Source: Eubacteriaceae bacterium (lineage in GTDB: Bacteria; Bacillota; Clostridia; Peptostreptococcales; Anaerovoracaceae). Taken from it: a stretch of 64,000 bases of DNA. Positions 53,138-60,859 of the stretch are shown here, piece by piece (within the stretch, counting starts at the first letter, position 1; each line of letters starts with the position of its first letter). Under the pieces are notes generated by a model, which saw nothing but the letters and a program-made list of their open reading frames with translations, was not told where the DNA came from and made no database searches. The DNA lies in assembly GCA_902362435.1 (NCBI GenBank), contig CABIWW010000003.1:124001-188000 (forward strand), written 5' to 3'. Made by a program: the position numbers and the translations under genes.

Positions 53138-54175
53138 TCAGCTCTTTATCAGGTTGAGATAGAATTTGTATTCATTGTCTGTAAAGCTGCACAGGTACAC
53201 GTTCATCACTACGTCAGGATGCTCTTCGAACCACTCTACCACTGCTATCAGTGCTGTCGGCGCCGCCTTGTATATCGGAAAGCGCTGCGCTCCTGCTGAT
53301 ATGCATGGGAATGCCACGCTGTCGCAGCCGTTTTCGGCAGCGATGTCGAGTGCCCTGCGGTAGCATGACGCCAGCAGTTCTGTGTCACTTTCATCATCTT
53401 CATCGCCCTGATAGAACGGTCCCACTGCATGTATTATGTGATCTGCATTTTTGAAATCGTGTGCGCCGGTAATCTTCGCATCTCCCGGCATACATCCGCC
53501 CAGAGTCCTGCACTCGTTGAAAAGTCCTTCACCGGCAGCTTCATGTATCGCACCGTTGAGACCGCCTCCGCACAGGAACGCCTCGTCGACTTCTCCGTCG
53601 CTGAGCAGGATCTCATCGACTGCCGCTCCCCCGAGCAGCGTCTTATGCGCTGAATTCACGACAGCTGACACTTTGAGATCCATCACGCTGCCTCTGACGA
53701 ACGCGACGTGCGACTTTGCTTTATAACCTCTTATCATCTCGCGTATATTGCGGTCTACCAGTATCTTTTCGGAGTACGGGTTTATCACATATCCCGCGCA
53801 GTCAGGCCACTGGTCCAGCTGATCCATCAGCTCTGCGAACTGCTGGTTTATCGCTGAAGTTTCATCTCCAAGCTGCATCTGTTCCTCGCTCGTGTAAAGC
53901 GGTATCAGGTAATGTCCTTCTTCATCTATCGGTATATGCTTGAAGCTTATCGGCATCTCCTCGTCTATGGAAAACGCAGTGCCTTCGCTGAGGTCGCCGG
54001 CATTCGCGAGCTGCTGCAGCAGTTCCTTCGGTATCTCTATCGGCACCAGCAGCTGCATCCCTTTCCTGCTGCCTTCGCTGAGCATGTTGAAGACCGGTTC
54101 CGTCGGCGCCCCGTCACCGCAGTAATACCAGTTGTATAACGCACGTTCAAGCGCCTTTGCGTATCTGTCACTCAT
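53138..54175 (-). CDS. SseB-like N-terminal domain fused to a macro domain
   Basis: Residues 1 to about 150 resemble SseB N-terminal domains (ALYNWYYCGD, MQLLVPIEIP, LIPLYTSEEQM). Residues 165-345 are a macro domain: VSAVVNSAH, NGAIHEAAG, GDAKITGAHDF, IIHAVGPFYQG and SVAFPCISAGAQRFPI. These bind ADP-ribose. Between NSAHKTLLGGAAVD and GGGLNGAIHEAAG lie about 17 extra residues in the catalytic loop. The CxH zinc motif of the zinc-macro class is absent. It may remove or read ADP-ribose or its metabolites. Confidence 0.85.
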   Translation of the reverse strand: MSDRYAKALERALYNWYYCGDGAPTEPVFNMLSEGSRKGMQLLVPIEIPKELLQQLANAGDLSEGTAFSIDEEMPISFKHIPIDEEGHYLIPLYTSEEQMQLGDETSAINQQFAELMDQLDQWPDCAGYVINPYSEKILVDRNIREMIRGYKAKSHVAFVRGSVMDLKVSAVVNSAHKTLLGGAAVDEILLSDGEVDEAFLCGGGLNGAIHEAAGEGLFNECRTLGGCMPGDAKITGAHDFKNADHIIHAVGPFYQGDEDDESDTELLASCYRRALDIAAENGCDSVAFPCISAGAQRFPIYKAAPTALIAVVEWFEEHPDVVMNVYLCSFTDNEYKFYLNLIKS

Positions 54176-54201
54176 TGTAAATTCTCCTTTGTGATTTTCA
54201 T

Positions 54202-54357
54202 GTGTCCATTATATATTATTTTGATATCAAAGGCAATTTGAGTGCCGGTAAAACCTACAACTGCGGTAAAAGCCGCAGCGCTGAGGAAACCGCAGCAGAA
54301 GAGAAAGTCCATGTCTCCGGCGAAAACAGCGGCGTGAAACTTTACATCAAAAACTAA
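54202..54357 (+). other. Possible coding remnant in a gene-free stretch
   Basis: From 54176 to 54475 there is no convincing gene. A plus-strand frame from a GTG at 54202 to TAA at 54357 has coding-like third positions (NLSAGKTYNCGKS, SGENSGVKLYIKN) but no ribosome site and no recognisable family. It may be the end of a lost surface-protein gene. Confidence 0.25.
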
Positions 54358-54475
54358 AGACTGCCGTATCGAACGAATATGACATCGCTGACACGACAGC
54401 CTTTCTAATATCTATACTGCATTATGCACAGCTGACATATCTGCAGTCAGTACTCATAAATGCATATGACTCATA

Positions 54476-55621
54476 TTACATCAGCTTGCGGAACAGGGTC
54501 TTGAAATCTTCGATCCCTGCATCCTTTGGATTTCCCGGTGCGCATGCATCTGCCTGTGCCGATTCTGCCAGGAACTCGAGATCTTCTTCTTTGAGAGCTT
54601 CCAGCTTAGTCGGTATGCCTACATCTTCGGAAAGCTTGCGCACTGCATCTACTGCCGCTTTGCGATATTCCTCCACCGACATGTCATCCACGCCTTTTAC
54701 ACCCATTGCTCTGGCGATCTCTCTGTATTTTTCACCGGTCTGGTCCGCATTGTACTCCATGACTATCGGTAAAGTCATCGCGCATGCAACTCCGTGAGGC
54801 GTGTCATATACTGCTCCGAGCGTGTGTGCCATCGAGTGAGCTATTCCAAGACCCACATTCGAGAATCCCATACCTGCTATGTACTGTCCGAGAGCCATTC
54901 CTTCACGGCCTTCCTTTTCATTTGCAACAGCGCCTCTGAGCGATCTTGAAATGATCTCGATGGCCTTCAGATGGAACATATCAGTCATCTCCCACGCAGC
55001 TTTCGTAGTATATCCCTCTATCGCATGTGTCAGAGCGTCCATTCCCGTCGAAGCAGTCAGGCCCTTAGGCATGGACGACATCATATCAGGATCCACCACT
55101 GCCACTACCGGCATGTCATGGGGATCTACACATACGAATTTTCTCTTCTTCTCAACGTCTGTTATTACATAGTTTATCGTCACTTCTGCTGCCGTGCCTG
55201 CAGTCGTAGGCACAGCGATTATAGGAACACATGGCTTCTTTGTAGGTGCGACGCCTTCAAGACTTCTCACATCCTCGAATTCCGGATTGTTTATTATGAT
55301 ACCGATAGCCTTGCACGTATCCATCGCCGAGCCGCCGCCTATAGCGATCATGCAGTCGGCATCTGCATCCCTGAATGCTTTCACACCATCCTGTACATTT
55401 TCGATAGTCGGATTTGCCTTGATATCCGAAAAGATCTCATACGGTATCCCCGCTGCATCCAGCACATCTGTGACTTTCGCTGTAGTGCCGTATTTCAGCA
55501 GGTGCGGTCCTGTGCATACAAGCGCTTTCCTGAAGCCTCTTGCTTTTACTTCTGTTGCGATTTCATTTACTGCGCCTGCTCCATGATATGAAGTTTCATT
55601 TAACATAATTCTGTTAGCCAT
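54476..55621 (-). CDS. fucO: Iron-containing alcohol dehydrogenase, lactaldehyde reductase FucO type
   Basis: The 381-residue protein aligns by eye with E. coli FucO through most of its length: IAIGGGSAMDTCKAIGIIINNPEF, IIAVPTTAGTAAEVTINYVITD, RKFVCVDPHDMP, GMDALTHAIEGY and ALGQYIAGMGFSNVGLGIAHSMAH. The metal ligands (Asp in DTDALTHAIE-like context and the histidines) are present. It would reduce lactaldehyde to 1,2-propanediol or act on related diols. GGAGG lies before the ATG. A TetR-type gene lies directly upstream on the same strand. Confidence 0.88.
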   Translation of the reverse strand: MANRIMLNETSYHGAGAVNEIATEVKARGFRKALVCTGPHLLKYGTTAKVTDVLDAAGIPYEIFSDIKANPTIENVQDGVKAFRDADADCMIAIGGGSAMDTCKAIGIIINNPEFEDVRSLEGVAPTKKPCVPIIAVPTTAGTAAEVTINYVITDVEKKRKFVCVDPHDMPVVAVVDPDMMSSMPKGLTASTGMDALTHAIEGYTTKAAWEMTDMFHLKAIEIISRSLRGAVANEKEGREGMALGQYIAGMGFSNVGLGIAHSMAHTLGAVYDTPHGVACAMTLPIVMEYNADQTGEKYREIARAMGVKGVDDMSVEEYRKAAVDAVRKLSEDVGIPTKLEALKEEDLEFLAESAQADACAPGNPKDAGIEDFKTLFRKLM

Positions 55622-55688
55622 GATGATCCTCCTTCAGAAAAATCTGTATTCTTTTTATGTCTATATTTTAACAATATCCCGCTGTTTA

Positions 55689-55722
55689 AAAAAGTGACAA
55701 ATCTTTACGACTGTCACTTTTA
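55689..55722 (-). promoter_or_regulatory. Dyad between tetR and fucO (operator and/or terminator)
   Basis: AAAAGTGACA and TGTCACTTTT are perfect inverted repeats with a 12-nt spacer. On the minus strand the hairpin ends in TTTTTT, so it can terminate the TetR transcript. It also overlaps a possible fucO -35 (TTGTCA with TATTGT 18 bp on), so it could be the operator. Both roles may hold. Confidence 0.55.
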
Positions 55723-55770
55723 AGGATATTTATTTTGAAAATCACTGCACGGAAACACCGCACATCATGG

Positions 55771-56313
55771 TCACTGAACCAGACCCTGCACCCTGAAAAC
55801 TTCGGCGAGCACTGCAGGCATTGCCTCGACGAGACATTTTGCCATTTCTTCCGGGGTATACTCGATTTCTCCCGACACCCACCGCGTAGTCATATACACC
55901 GATCCGCGGCAGTACATTTCAAGGATAAAATTCAGCTCGCTGCTCAACGGCTCCTTCGTCCTGCTCTCTATCATATTCGTGTAAAACGCATGTATCTCTC
56001 TGTAGTCATGATCTCTGAGACTGTTCTGATCATCATATCTGAAGGCCGCATCAAAGAAAAGCCGTTCATGTTCTATGAAGCGGAATTTCCTGACAAGGCT
56101 TTCGTATACAGTCTCTCCTGTTCCCATATGCTTGAAAGATTCGCTCAGGATCTTGTCAAAGTACCAGTTGATCAAATCATATTTATCAAGGAAGTGCCTG
56201 TAAAACGTCTGTCTGGTCGTCCCGCATTCCTCGACGATCTCTTTCACTGTGACCTTTTCTACAGGCATACGCTCCATGCACTTCTTCATTGCCGCCGCGA
56301 GCCTGTATTTCAT
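55771..56313 (-). CDS. TetR family regulator, probable regulator of fucO
   Basis: The protein has about 180 residues, with helix-turn-helix VTVKEIVEECGTTRQTFYRHFLDKYDLI near the N-terminus and a C-terminal domain of the DhaS/TetR_C_8 type. The open frame starts at 56403, but AGGA lies just before the ATG at 56313 (GGAAAAAATG), while the upstream ATG lies at the expected transcription start of the promoter at 56410-56438. I therefore take 56313 as the start. It lies upstream of fucO on the same strand, with dyads before both genes. Confidence 0.8.
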   Translation of the reverse strand: MKYRLAAAMKKCMERMPVEKVTVKEIVEECGTTRQTFYRHFLDKYDLINWYFDKILSESFKHMGTGETVYESLVRKFRFIEHERLFFDAAFRYDDQNSLRDHDYREIHAFYTNMIESRTKEPLSSELNFILEMYCRGSVYMTTRWVSGEIEYTPEEMAKCLVEAMPAVLAEVFRVQGLVQ

Positions 56314-56409
56314 TTTTTCCTGCCGGCGATCCGGCTTTTTCTCAGCACTGTCAACACATGTGTCTTCTGCAGTGAGATTTTTTTCAATTCTGTCATTTAC
56401 CATATCTGG

Positions 56410-56472
56410 ATTTTAACATCACCCCTGTATGGAGTCAATCACTAGCCGGTTTTATGACACAGGGGTGATGTT
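56410..56472 (-). promoter_or_regulatory. Promoter of the TetR gene with a 14-bp inverted repeat operator
   Basis: On the minus strand TTGACT (56433-56438) and TAAAAT (56410-56415) are 17 bp apart. AACATCACCCCTGT (56415-56428), which fills the spacer, is perfectly inverted at 56459-56472. The arms are 44 bp apart centre to centre, about four helical turns. Autoregulation with looping or paired dimers is plausible. Confidence 0.72.
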
Positions 56473-56478
56473 TTTCTC

Positions 56479-56531
56479 ATTTCAGCCATAATTGATGTCA
56501 TAACTGTGGTGTATAGCGGAAATCTGGAAAT
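56479..56531 (+). repeat. Short inverted-repeat element, copy C
   Basis: ATTTCAGCCATA opens the element and AGCGGAAATCTGGAAAT closes it, matching copies A and B 20 kb away in both ends and in total length of about 52 nt. The gene-free stretch 56314-56852 contains the TetR promoter, copies C, D and E, and the aminotransferase promoter. Confidence 0.65.
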
Positions 56532-56595
56532 ATATGAGAGTATGAAATCGCATTGAGCGGTTCTTAAGAGATTTCAGACATCTTCCCGGCCTGCG

Positions 56596-56636
56596 TTCAG
56601 CCATAAACAGCATTCTTTACAATAAATACGGCTGAA
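56596..56636 (+). repeat. Short inverted-repeat element, copy D
   Basis: TTCAGCC and GGCTGAA flank a 27-nt middle, 117 nt after the start of copy C. Confidence 0.55.
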
Positions 56637-56699
56637 ATTTTCCATAAATATACAGATGATGATCATGTCCTTTTCTTTTCATTTGATATTTCTGGAATA

Positions 56700-56742
56700 T
56701 TTCAGCCATACACGAGACCTCAAAGTGGGATCATGGCTGAAA
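56700..56742 (+). repeat. Short inverted-repeat element, copy E
   Basis: TTTCAGCCAT and ATGGCTGAAA are perfect 10-bp inverted repeats around a 23-nt middle. It is the most regular copy. Confidence 0.6.
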
Positions 56743-56792
56743 TCAGTGCGACAAAGCTGCAAAGCTGAAAAAACAATGCGGCGTATCGAACG

Positions 56793-56821
56793 TTCAAAAC
56801 CGTTTGAAAATATGCTATACT
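56793..56821 (+). promoter_or_regulatory. Promoter of the aminotransferase gene
   Basis: TTCAAA (56793-56798) and TATACT (56816-56821) are 17 bp apart, with TGC before the -10 box giving an extended -10. The ATG at 56853 has GGAGGGG upstream. Confidence 0.68.
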
Positions 56822-56852
56822 TGTCCGGTAGAAAAGATGCAGGAGGGGTATC

Positions 56853-58016
56853 ATGCCTAGATTATCATCAAGAACAGAAACTTTTACAGAATCGGTAATA
56901 CGTCACATGACAAGAGTCGCGAACGAACATGGCGCAATAAATCTTTCACAGGGATTTCCTGATTTCGATCCTCCGAAAGAACTGACAGAACGCCTTTCAC
57001 AGGTCGCACTGGATGGGCCGCATCAGTATGCGCTCACATGGGGTGCGCAGAATTTTCGCGAGGCGATCGCCGAAAAGCATGAGCATTTCTCGGGGATGAA
57101 GATCGATCCGGACTCTGAGATCGTTGCCACATGCGGCAGTACGGAAGCGATGATGGCTGCGATGATGTCCGTATGCGACCCCGGTGACAAAGTAGTAGTA
57201 TTCTCGCCGTTTTACGAAAACTACGGAGCTGACGCTATATTGAGCGGAGCGGAACCGATATTCGTTCCTTTGAAACCGCCTGCATTCACATTCGACGCCA
57301 ACGAGCTTGAATCTGCTCTCAGTCAGCCCGGCGTAAAAGCGCTCATACTCTGCAACCCGTCGAATCCATGCGGCAAGGTCTTCTCTCGCGAAGAGCTGTC
57401 GATCATCGCCGGACTTGCGATAAAATACGATCTGTTCGTGATCACTGACGAGGTCTACGAACATATAATCTACAAACCGTACGAGCATGTTTATATATCT
57501 GCGCTACCGGGGATGCGCGAGCGAACGATCATCTGCAATTCGCTTTCCAAGACATATTCCATAACGGGCTGGCGTCTTGGCTACGTCATGGCGTCTCCCG
57601 ATGTGATCGATCGTGTGAAAAAAGTCCACGATTTTCTGACAGTAGGCGCTGCTGCGCCGCTCATGGAATCTGCCGTGACTTGCCTGAGATTTGACGATCG
57701 CTACTATGAATGGCTGCAGAACAAATACACTCACATGAAAAATCTGTTCACTGACGGTCTCCGTGATCTGGGACTCACTTTCACTGAACCTCAGGGAGCA
57801 TACTATGTTCTTGTCGACATATCTGAATTCGGATACGAAGACGACACGGAATTCTGCCTCGACCTGATCCGTAAAGTCGGAGTGGCTGCAGTGCCCGGAT
57901 CGAGCTTCTTCCGCGAAAACATAAATCATCTGATACGCTTTCATTTTGCAAAACAGGATGAGACGCTGAACAATGTACTTGAAAGACTTGCCGGCATACG
58001 AATGCTGAAAAAATAG
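56853..58016 (+). CDS. Class I/II pyridoxal-phosphate aminotransferase
   Basis: The 387-residue protein has INLSQGFPDFDPP, YALTWGAQNFREAIAEKH, LILCNPSNPCGKVFSREEL, ITDEVYEHI and the PLP lysine in NSLSKTYSITGWRLGY. The pattern is closest to kynurenine/glutamine or methionine aminotransferase-like class I enzymes. It stands alone with its own promoter beyond a repeat island. The amino donor is unknown. Confidence 0.9.
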   Translation: MPRLSSRTETFTESVIRHMTRVANEHGAINLSQGFPDFDPPKELTERLSQVALDGPHQYALTWGAQNFREAIAEKHEHFSGMKIDPDSEIVATCGSTEAMMAAMMSVCDPGDKVVVFSPFYENYGADAILSGAEPIFVPLKPPAFTFDANELESALSQPGVKALILCNPSNPCGKVFSREELSIIAGLAIKYDLFVITDEVYEHIIYKPYEHVYISALPGMRERTIICNSLSKTYSITGWRLGYVMASPDVIDRVKKVHDFLTVGAAAPLMESAVTCLRFDDRYYEWLQNKYTHMKNLFTDGLRDLGLTFTEPQGAYYVLVDISEFGYEDDTEFCLDLIRKVGVAAVPGSSFFRENINHLIRFHFAKQDETLNNVLERLAGIRMLKK

Positions 58017-58053
58017 GTGAAATTTTCGCCAAAAAATACAGAGGCTGCAGAGC

Positions 58054-58827
58054 CTATATGAAGAACTCTGCAGCTTTTCTGTTTTCACACACCGGTTTCA
58101 TTTTCTCGATAAGCCCGTATACAAATTCGTCAGGCAAATGTCGGCACCCGTTCTTGCAGATTGAAATGCACCTCATACAGTTGACGCATATTTCCATGTC
58201 AGTCTGGAAATCATCTGCTGAAATCGCATTTACAGGACATTCCGCCGCGCACAATCCGCAGCCTGCGCACCTGCTTTTTTCAAACAGAACGGGGGCTTTT
58301 AGCACGTGATACTCCTTATATGGATGATTCCCCGGCAACTCCGGCGAGTTGAAATCACCAGAGTAAACCTTTGTGCGAATACGCTCGGAAAAAGCTCTGA
58401 TCTCCGCACGATCCGCTTCATCCGGCCTGCCTGCTCCGTAGACATGCATGATGTTGTGTTCAGCTACAACTGCTGCAGCGCCGATCACCCTGAACCCGCA
58501 TCCGTCACACACATCTGCCAGCTCCAGCAGAGAATCCTCAAATGCGCGATTTCCATAGCTCACACATATGATCGCAGGAACGTCATGCGCCCGGATCTTC
58601 TTCATGCGTTCCACAGCCGTCTGCGGAACACGTCCGCCATAGCATGGCACTGAAACAACTGCGATACAGTCAGCAGACAGCGTAACGGTCTCAACTGCGG
58701 TATCACAGAGGTCGATTTCTTTAATCTCGCTGCACTGTTTATCACCACTCAGTACCTCAGCTATCTGATATGAAATTTTTCTGCTCTGCCCCGTTGGGCT
58801 GAATGTTATGCTGTAAATATTGTGCAT
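58054..58827 (-). CDS. EFR1 family ferredoxin (flavodoxin-like plus 2x 4Fe-4S)
   Basis: About 257 residues. The N-terminal half is flavodoxin-like (YSITFSPTGQSRKISYQIAE, VVSVPCYGGRVPQTAV). The end has CAGCGLCAAECPVNAI and CVNCMRCISICKNGC, two complete 4Fe-4S motifs. AGGAGG lies 5 nt before the ATG at 58827, so the in-frame ATG at 58851 is less likely. It should be a cytosolic electron carrier. The broken dinD lies just upstream. Confidence 0.88.
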   Translation of the reverse strand: MHNIYSITFSPTGQSRKISYQIAEVLSGDKQCSEIKEIDLCDTAVETVTLSADCIAVVSVPCYGGRVPQTAVERMKKIRAHDVPAIICVSYGNRAFEDSLLELADVCDGCGFRVIGAAAVVAEHNIMHVYGAGRPDEADRAEIRAFSERIRTKVYSGDFNSPELPGNHPYKEYHVLKAPVLFEKSRCAGCGLCAAECPVNAISADDFQTDMEICVNCMRCISICKNGCRHLPDEFVYGLIEKMKPVCENRKAAEFFI

Positions 58828-58868
58828 AAAACCTCCTTTTCTGATTTTCACTTAATAGATCATAATCT

Positions 58869-59120
58869 TCAATTTCTCTCTTCACCATTGCCAATTACTA
58901 TCATTTTGCCAACATCGGCAAAATGTTCTTCAACAAGATTATTGCTGTTTTTACAAGCTTCTTGTGCCTTAAGAATAACCTCTTTGAATCGCCTCCACTG
59001 TGAATATTCCAAGATGCTTTGCAATTCTCTGGCATACCAAAATTCCTGTCCGAATTCATTCACATGTTTTATGTTTTCAAATATAGCTTCGCTGTATTTT
59101 TCAATTTGATTAGTGGTCAA
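58869..59120 (-). pseudogene. dinD: DNA-damage-inducible protein D (dinD), N-terminal part, frameshifted
   Basis: The frame encodes IEKYSEAIFENIKHVNEFGQEFWYARELQSIL and HFADVGKMIVIGNG, typical of DinD, then ends after EERN. In the +1 frame the next codons read KREIEDYDL, the expected DinD continuation, so a frameshift lies near 58890. Homology stops soon after, about 70 codons short of the next gene, and the normal length is near 280 residues. A LexA box lies upstream. GAGGGG favours a TTG start at 59120 over GTG at 59129. Confidence 0.78.
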
Positions 59121-59144
59121 ATCAATCACCCCTCTTCGTACTAA

Positions 59145-59177
59145 ATTATATCATAAACACCATCGAACATTCGTTCT
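59145..59177 (-). promoter_or_regulatory. LexA/DinR box and -10 box upstream of dinD
   Basis: GAAC-ATTC-GTTC at 59165-59176 matches the Gram-positive LexA (DinR) site GAAC-N4-GTTC. A TATAAT -10 box lies at 59145-59150 on the minus strand, so the box covers the -35 region. This fits SOS control of dinD. Confidence 0.75.
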
Positions 59178-59252
59178 TCAGTCAATTCTCATTAGGTAAT
59201 CGTCCATCTTTATTACGGGCAGTTTTTAATATCCTTTTCGCAAGGTCTCAAG

Positions 59253-59395
59253 TTACTTGTCATCGGAGAGCTTTTCTATCATTTCTGTAACAACAGACCC
59301 CATTAGCATAGATTCCGCATTCTCTGATGATATGACAGGTTTTCCCGTTTTCTCTTCTATCTCTTTTCTCGCATTTCCTGCGGCACGCCGTACTC
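59253..59395 (-). pseudogene. Degenerate gene end upstream of dinD
   Basis: A minus-strand frame reads AGNARKEIEEKTGKPVISS and continues ENAESMLMGSVV to IEKLSDDK and TAA at 59253. A second frame over its upstream part reads TDEEQDKIKGAVEEYGVPQE. No start or ribosome site joins them. ARKEIEEKTGKPVIS recalls the end of phage BRO/antirepressor-like proteins. It is probably a remnant of the mobile DNA that brought dinD. The stretch 59130-59463 holds only this and the dinD control region. Confidence 0.5.
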
Positions 59396-59463
59396 CTCGA
59401 CAGCCCCCTTGATCTTATCCTGCTCTTCATCTGTGCACAGCACATATAAAGCTGCGCAGGACT

Positions 59464-60858
59464 TTACACGATATGCATGATCTGTATCAGCAGCAGCCAG
59501 GCGAGACCGTAATATGTCACTACCGCAACCAGATCGTTCACAGTAGTGATCAGCGGGCCCGACGCTACCGCCGGATCGACTTTGATCTTATGGAAAAACA
59601 GCGGCACCAGAGTACCTACCAGACTCGAGATCACCATGGCGACCAGCAGAGACACACCGACACATCCCGCTATCAGGAACGCATGTCCTGCACCATAGCC
59701 TTTGAACAGATCTATATAGATCCCCAGAAATGCCACAGTCATGATGCCGAGCAGCAGACCGTTGCCGAAACCGACCCTGATCTCTTTCCATATCAGCCCG
59801 AGCTTTTCTCTTCTGCCCAGCTTTTCATCCATAAGCACTCTGATAGTTACTGCCAGCGACTGCGTGCCTACATTTCCGGCCATATCCAGTATCAGTGACT
59901 GGAAGCATATCACGACCGGAAGCACTGCGACTACACCCTCGAAAGCTCCGACCACCGAGGACACGACCATACCGAGAAAGAGCAGCACGACCAGCCACGG
60001 AAGCCTTTTCTTCATGCTTTCTTTCATCGTCTCTTTGAGATCCTCTTCCGCTGTCAGACCTGCAAGCTTTGCATAATCCTCTCCCATTTCATCGTCCACA
60101 GCTTCGATGATATCCTGAGCCGTCAGGATACCGATCAGCTTTTTCTGCTCATCCACCACCGGCAGCGAATCCTCCGCATAGTCCTTGATGAGCTCGATGC
60201 AGTCAGAGATCTTCTTCCCGGCAGACAGATACGGGTACGAAAAGCTTATGAGTGCATCCAGATCATCACCTGCTCTCGCTATTATCAGATCTTTCAGGTC
60301 GACAGCGCCGACAAAAATGCCGTTTTCATCAACGACATATATAGTAGAGATGTTGTCATGCTCGCCCGCCTGCTTCACCAGTTCGTGCATGGCCCGGCGG
60401 ATATCCAGATTTTCGGATATGCATATATAGTTAGTCGTCATCAGACTGCCGATCTGATCTTCGGCATACGAATGTATCAGGCGTATGTCCGCCTTGATAT
60501 CCTCCCTCAGGACAGGCGCCAGCTGCGCCTTTACATCATCATCTATATGCTCCAGAAGGTCTACCGCATCATCGGAATCCATCTCATTGATGACGGCCGC
60601 CAGCCTCTCGATGCCAAGCTCCTCCGCATAGCTCTCCGGATCATCCATATATGATATGATCTCCGCGATCCACTCTGCTCCCATGAGCTCGTACAGGCTG
60701 TCGCGTTCCTCTGCTGTCAGCAGCATCATACTCTGCGCTATATCATTCGCATGGTAGCTTCGCAGCTGCTCTTTTATCGCTTCACCGCTGCTGCCGCTTC
60801 TGATGATATCTACGATCTCTTCTATGAAGATCGGTTCCTTCAACACTTTCTTTTCCAT
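59464..60858 (-). CDS. mgtE: Magnesium transporter MgtE
   Basis: The 464-residue protein has the MgtE N-domain (about 1-130, helical repeats), a CBS pair (about 135-260, with LIGILTAQDIIEAVDDE) and five membrane helices (from about 290). DMAGNVGTQSLAVTIR and the end NDLVAVVTYYGLAWLLL contain the conserved pore residues. Length is usual. Mg2+ bound between the cytosolic domains should gate the channel. Its start lies 1 nt before the stop of pdxR. Confidence 0.92.
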   Translation of the reverse strand: MEKKVLKEPIFIEEIVDIIRSGSSGEAIKEQLRSYHANDIAQSMMLLTAEERDSLYELMGAEWIAEIISYMDDPESYAEELGIERLAAVINEMDSDDAVDLLEHIDDDVKAQLAPVLREDIKADIRLIHSYAEDQIGSLMTTNYICISENLDIRRAMHELVKQAGEHDNISTIYVVDENGIFVGAVDLKDLIIARAGDDLDALISFSYPYLSAGKKISDCIELIKDYAEDSLPVVDEQKKLIGILTAQDIIEAVDDEMGEDYAKLAGLTAEEDLKETMKESMKKRLPWLVVLLFLGMVVSSVVGAFEGVVAVLPVVICFQSLILDMAGNVGTQSLAVTIRVLMDEKLGRREKLGLIWKEIRVGFGNGLLLGIMTVAFLGIYIDLFKGYGAGHAFLIAGCVGVSLLVAMVISSLVGTLVPLFFHKIKVDPAVASGPLITTVNDLVAVVTYYGLAWLLLIQIMHIV

Positions 60859-60859
60859 T

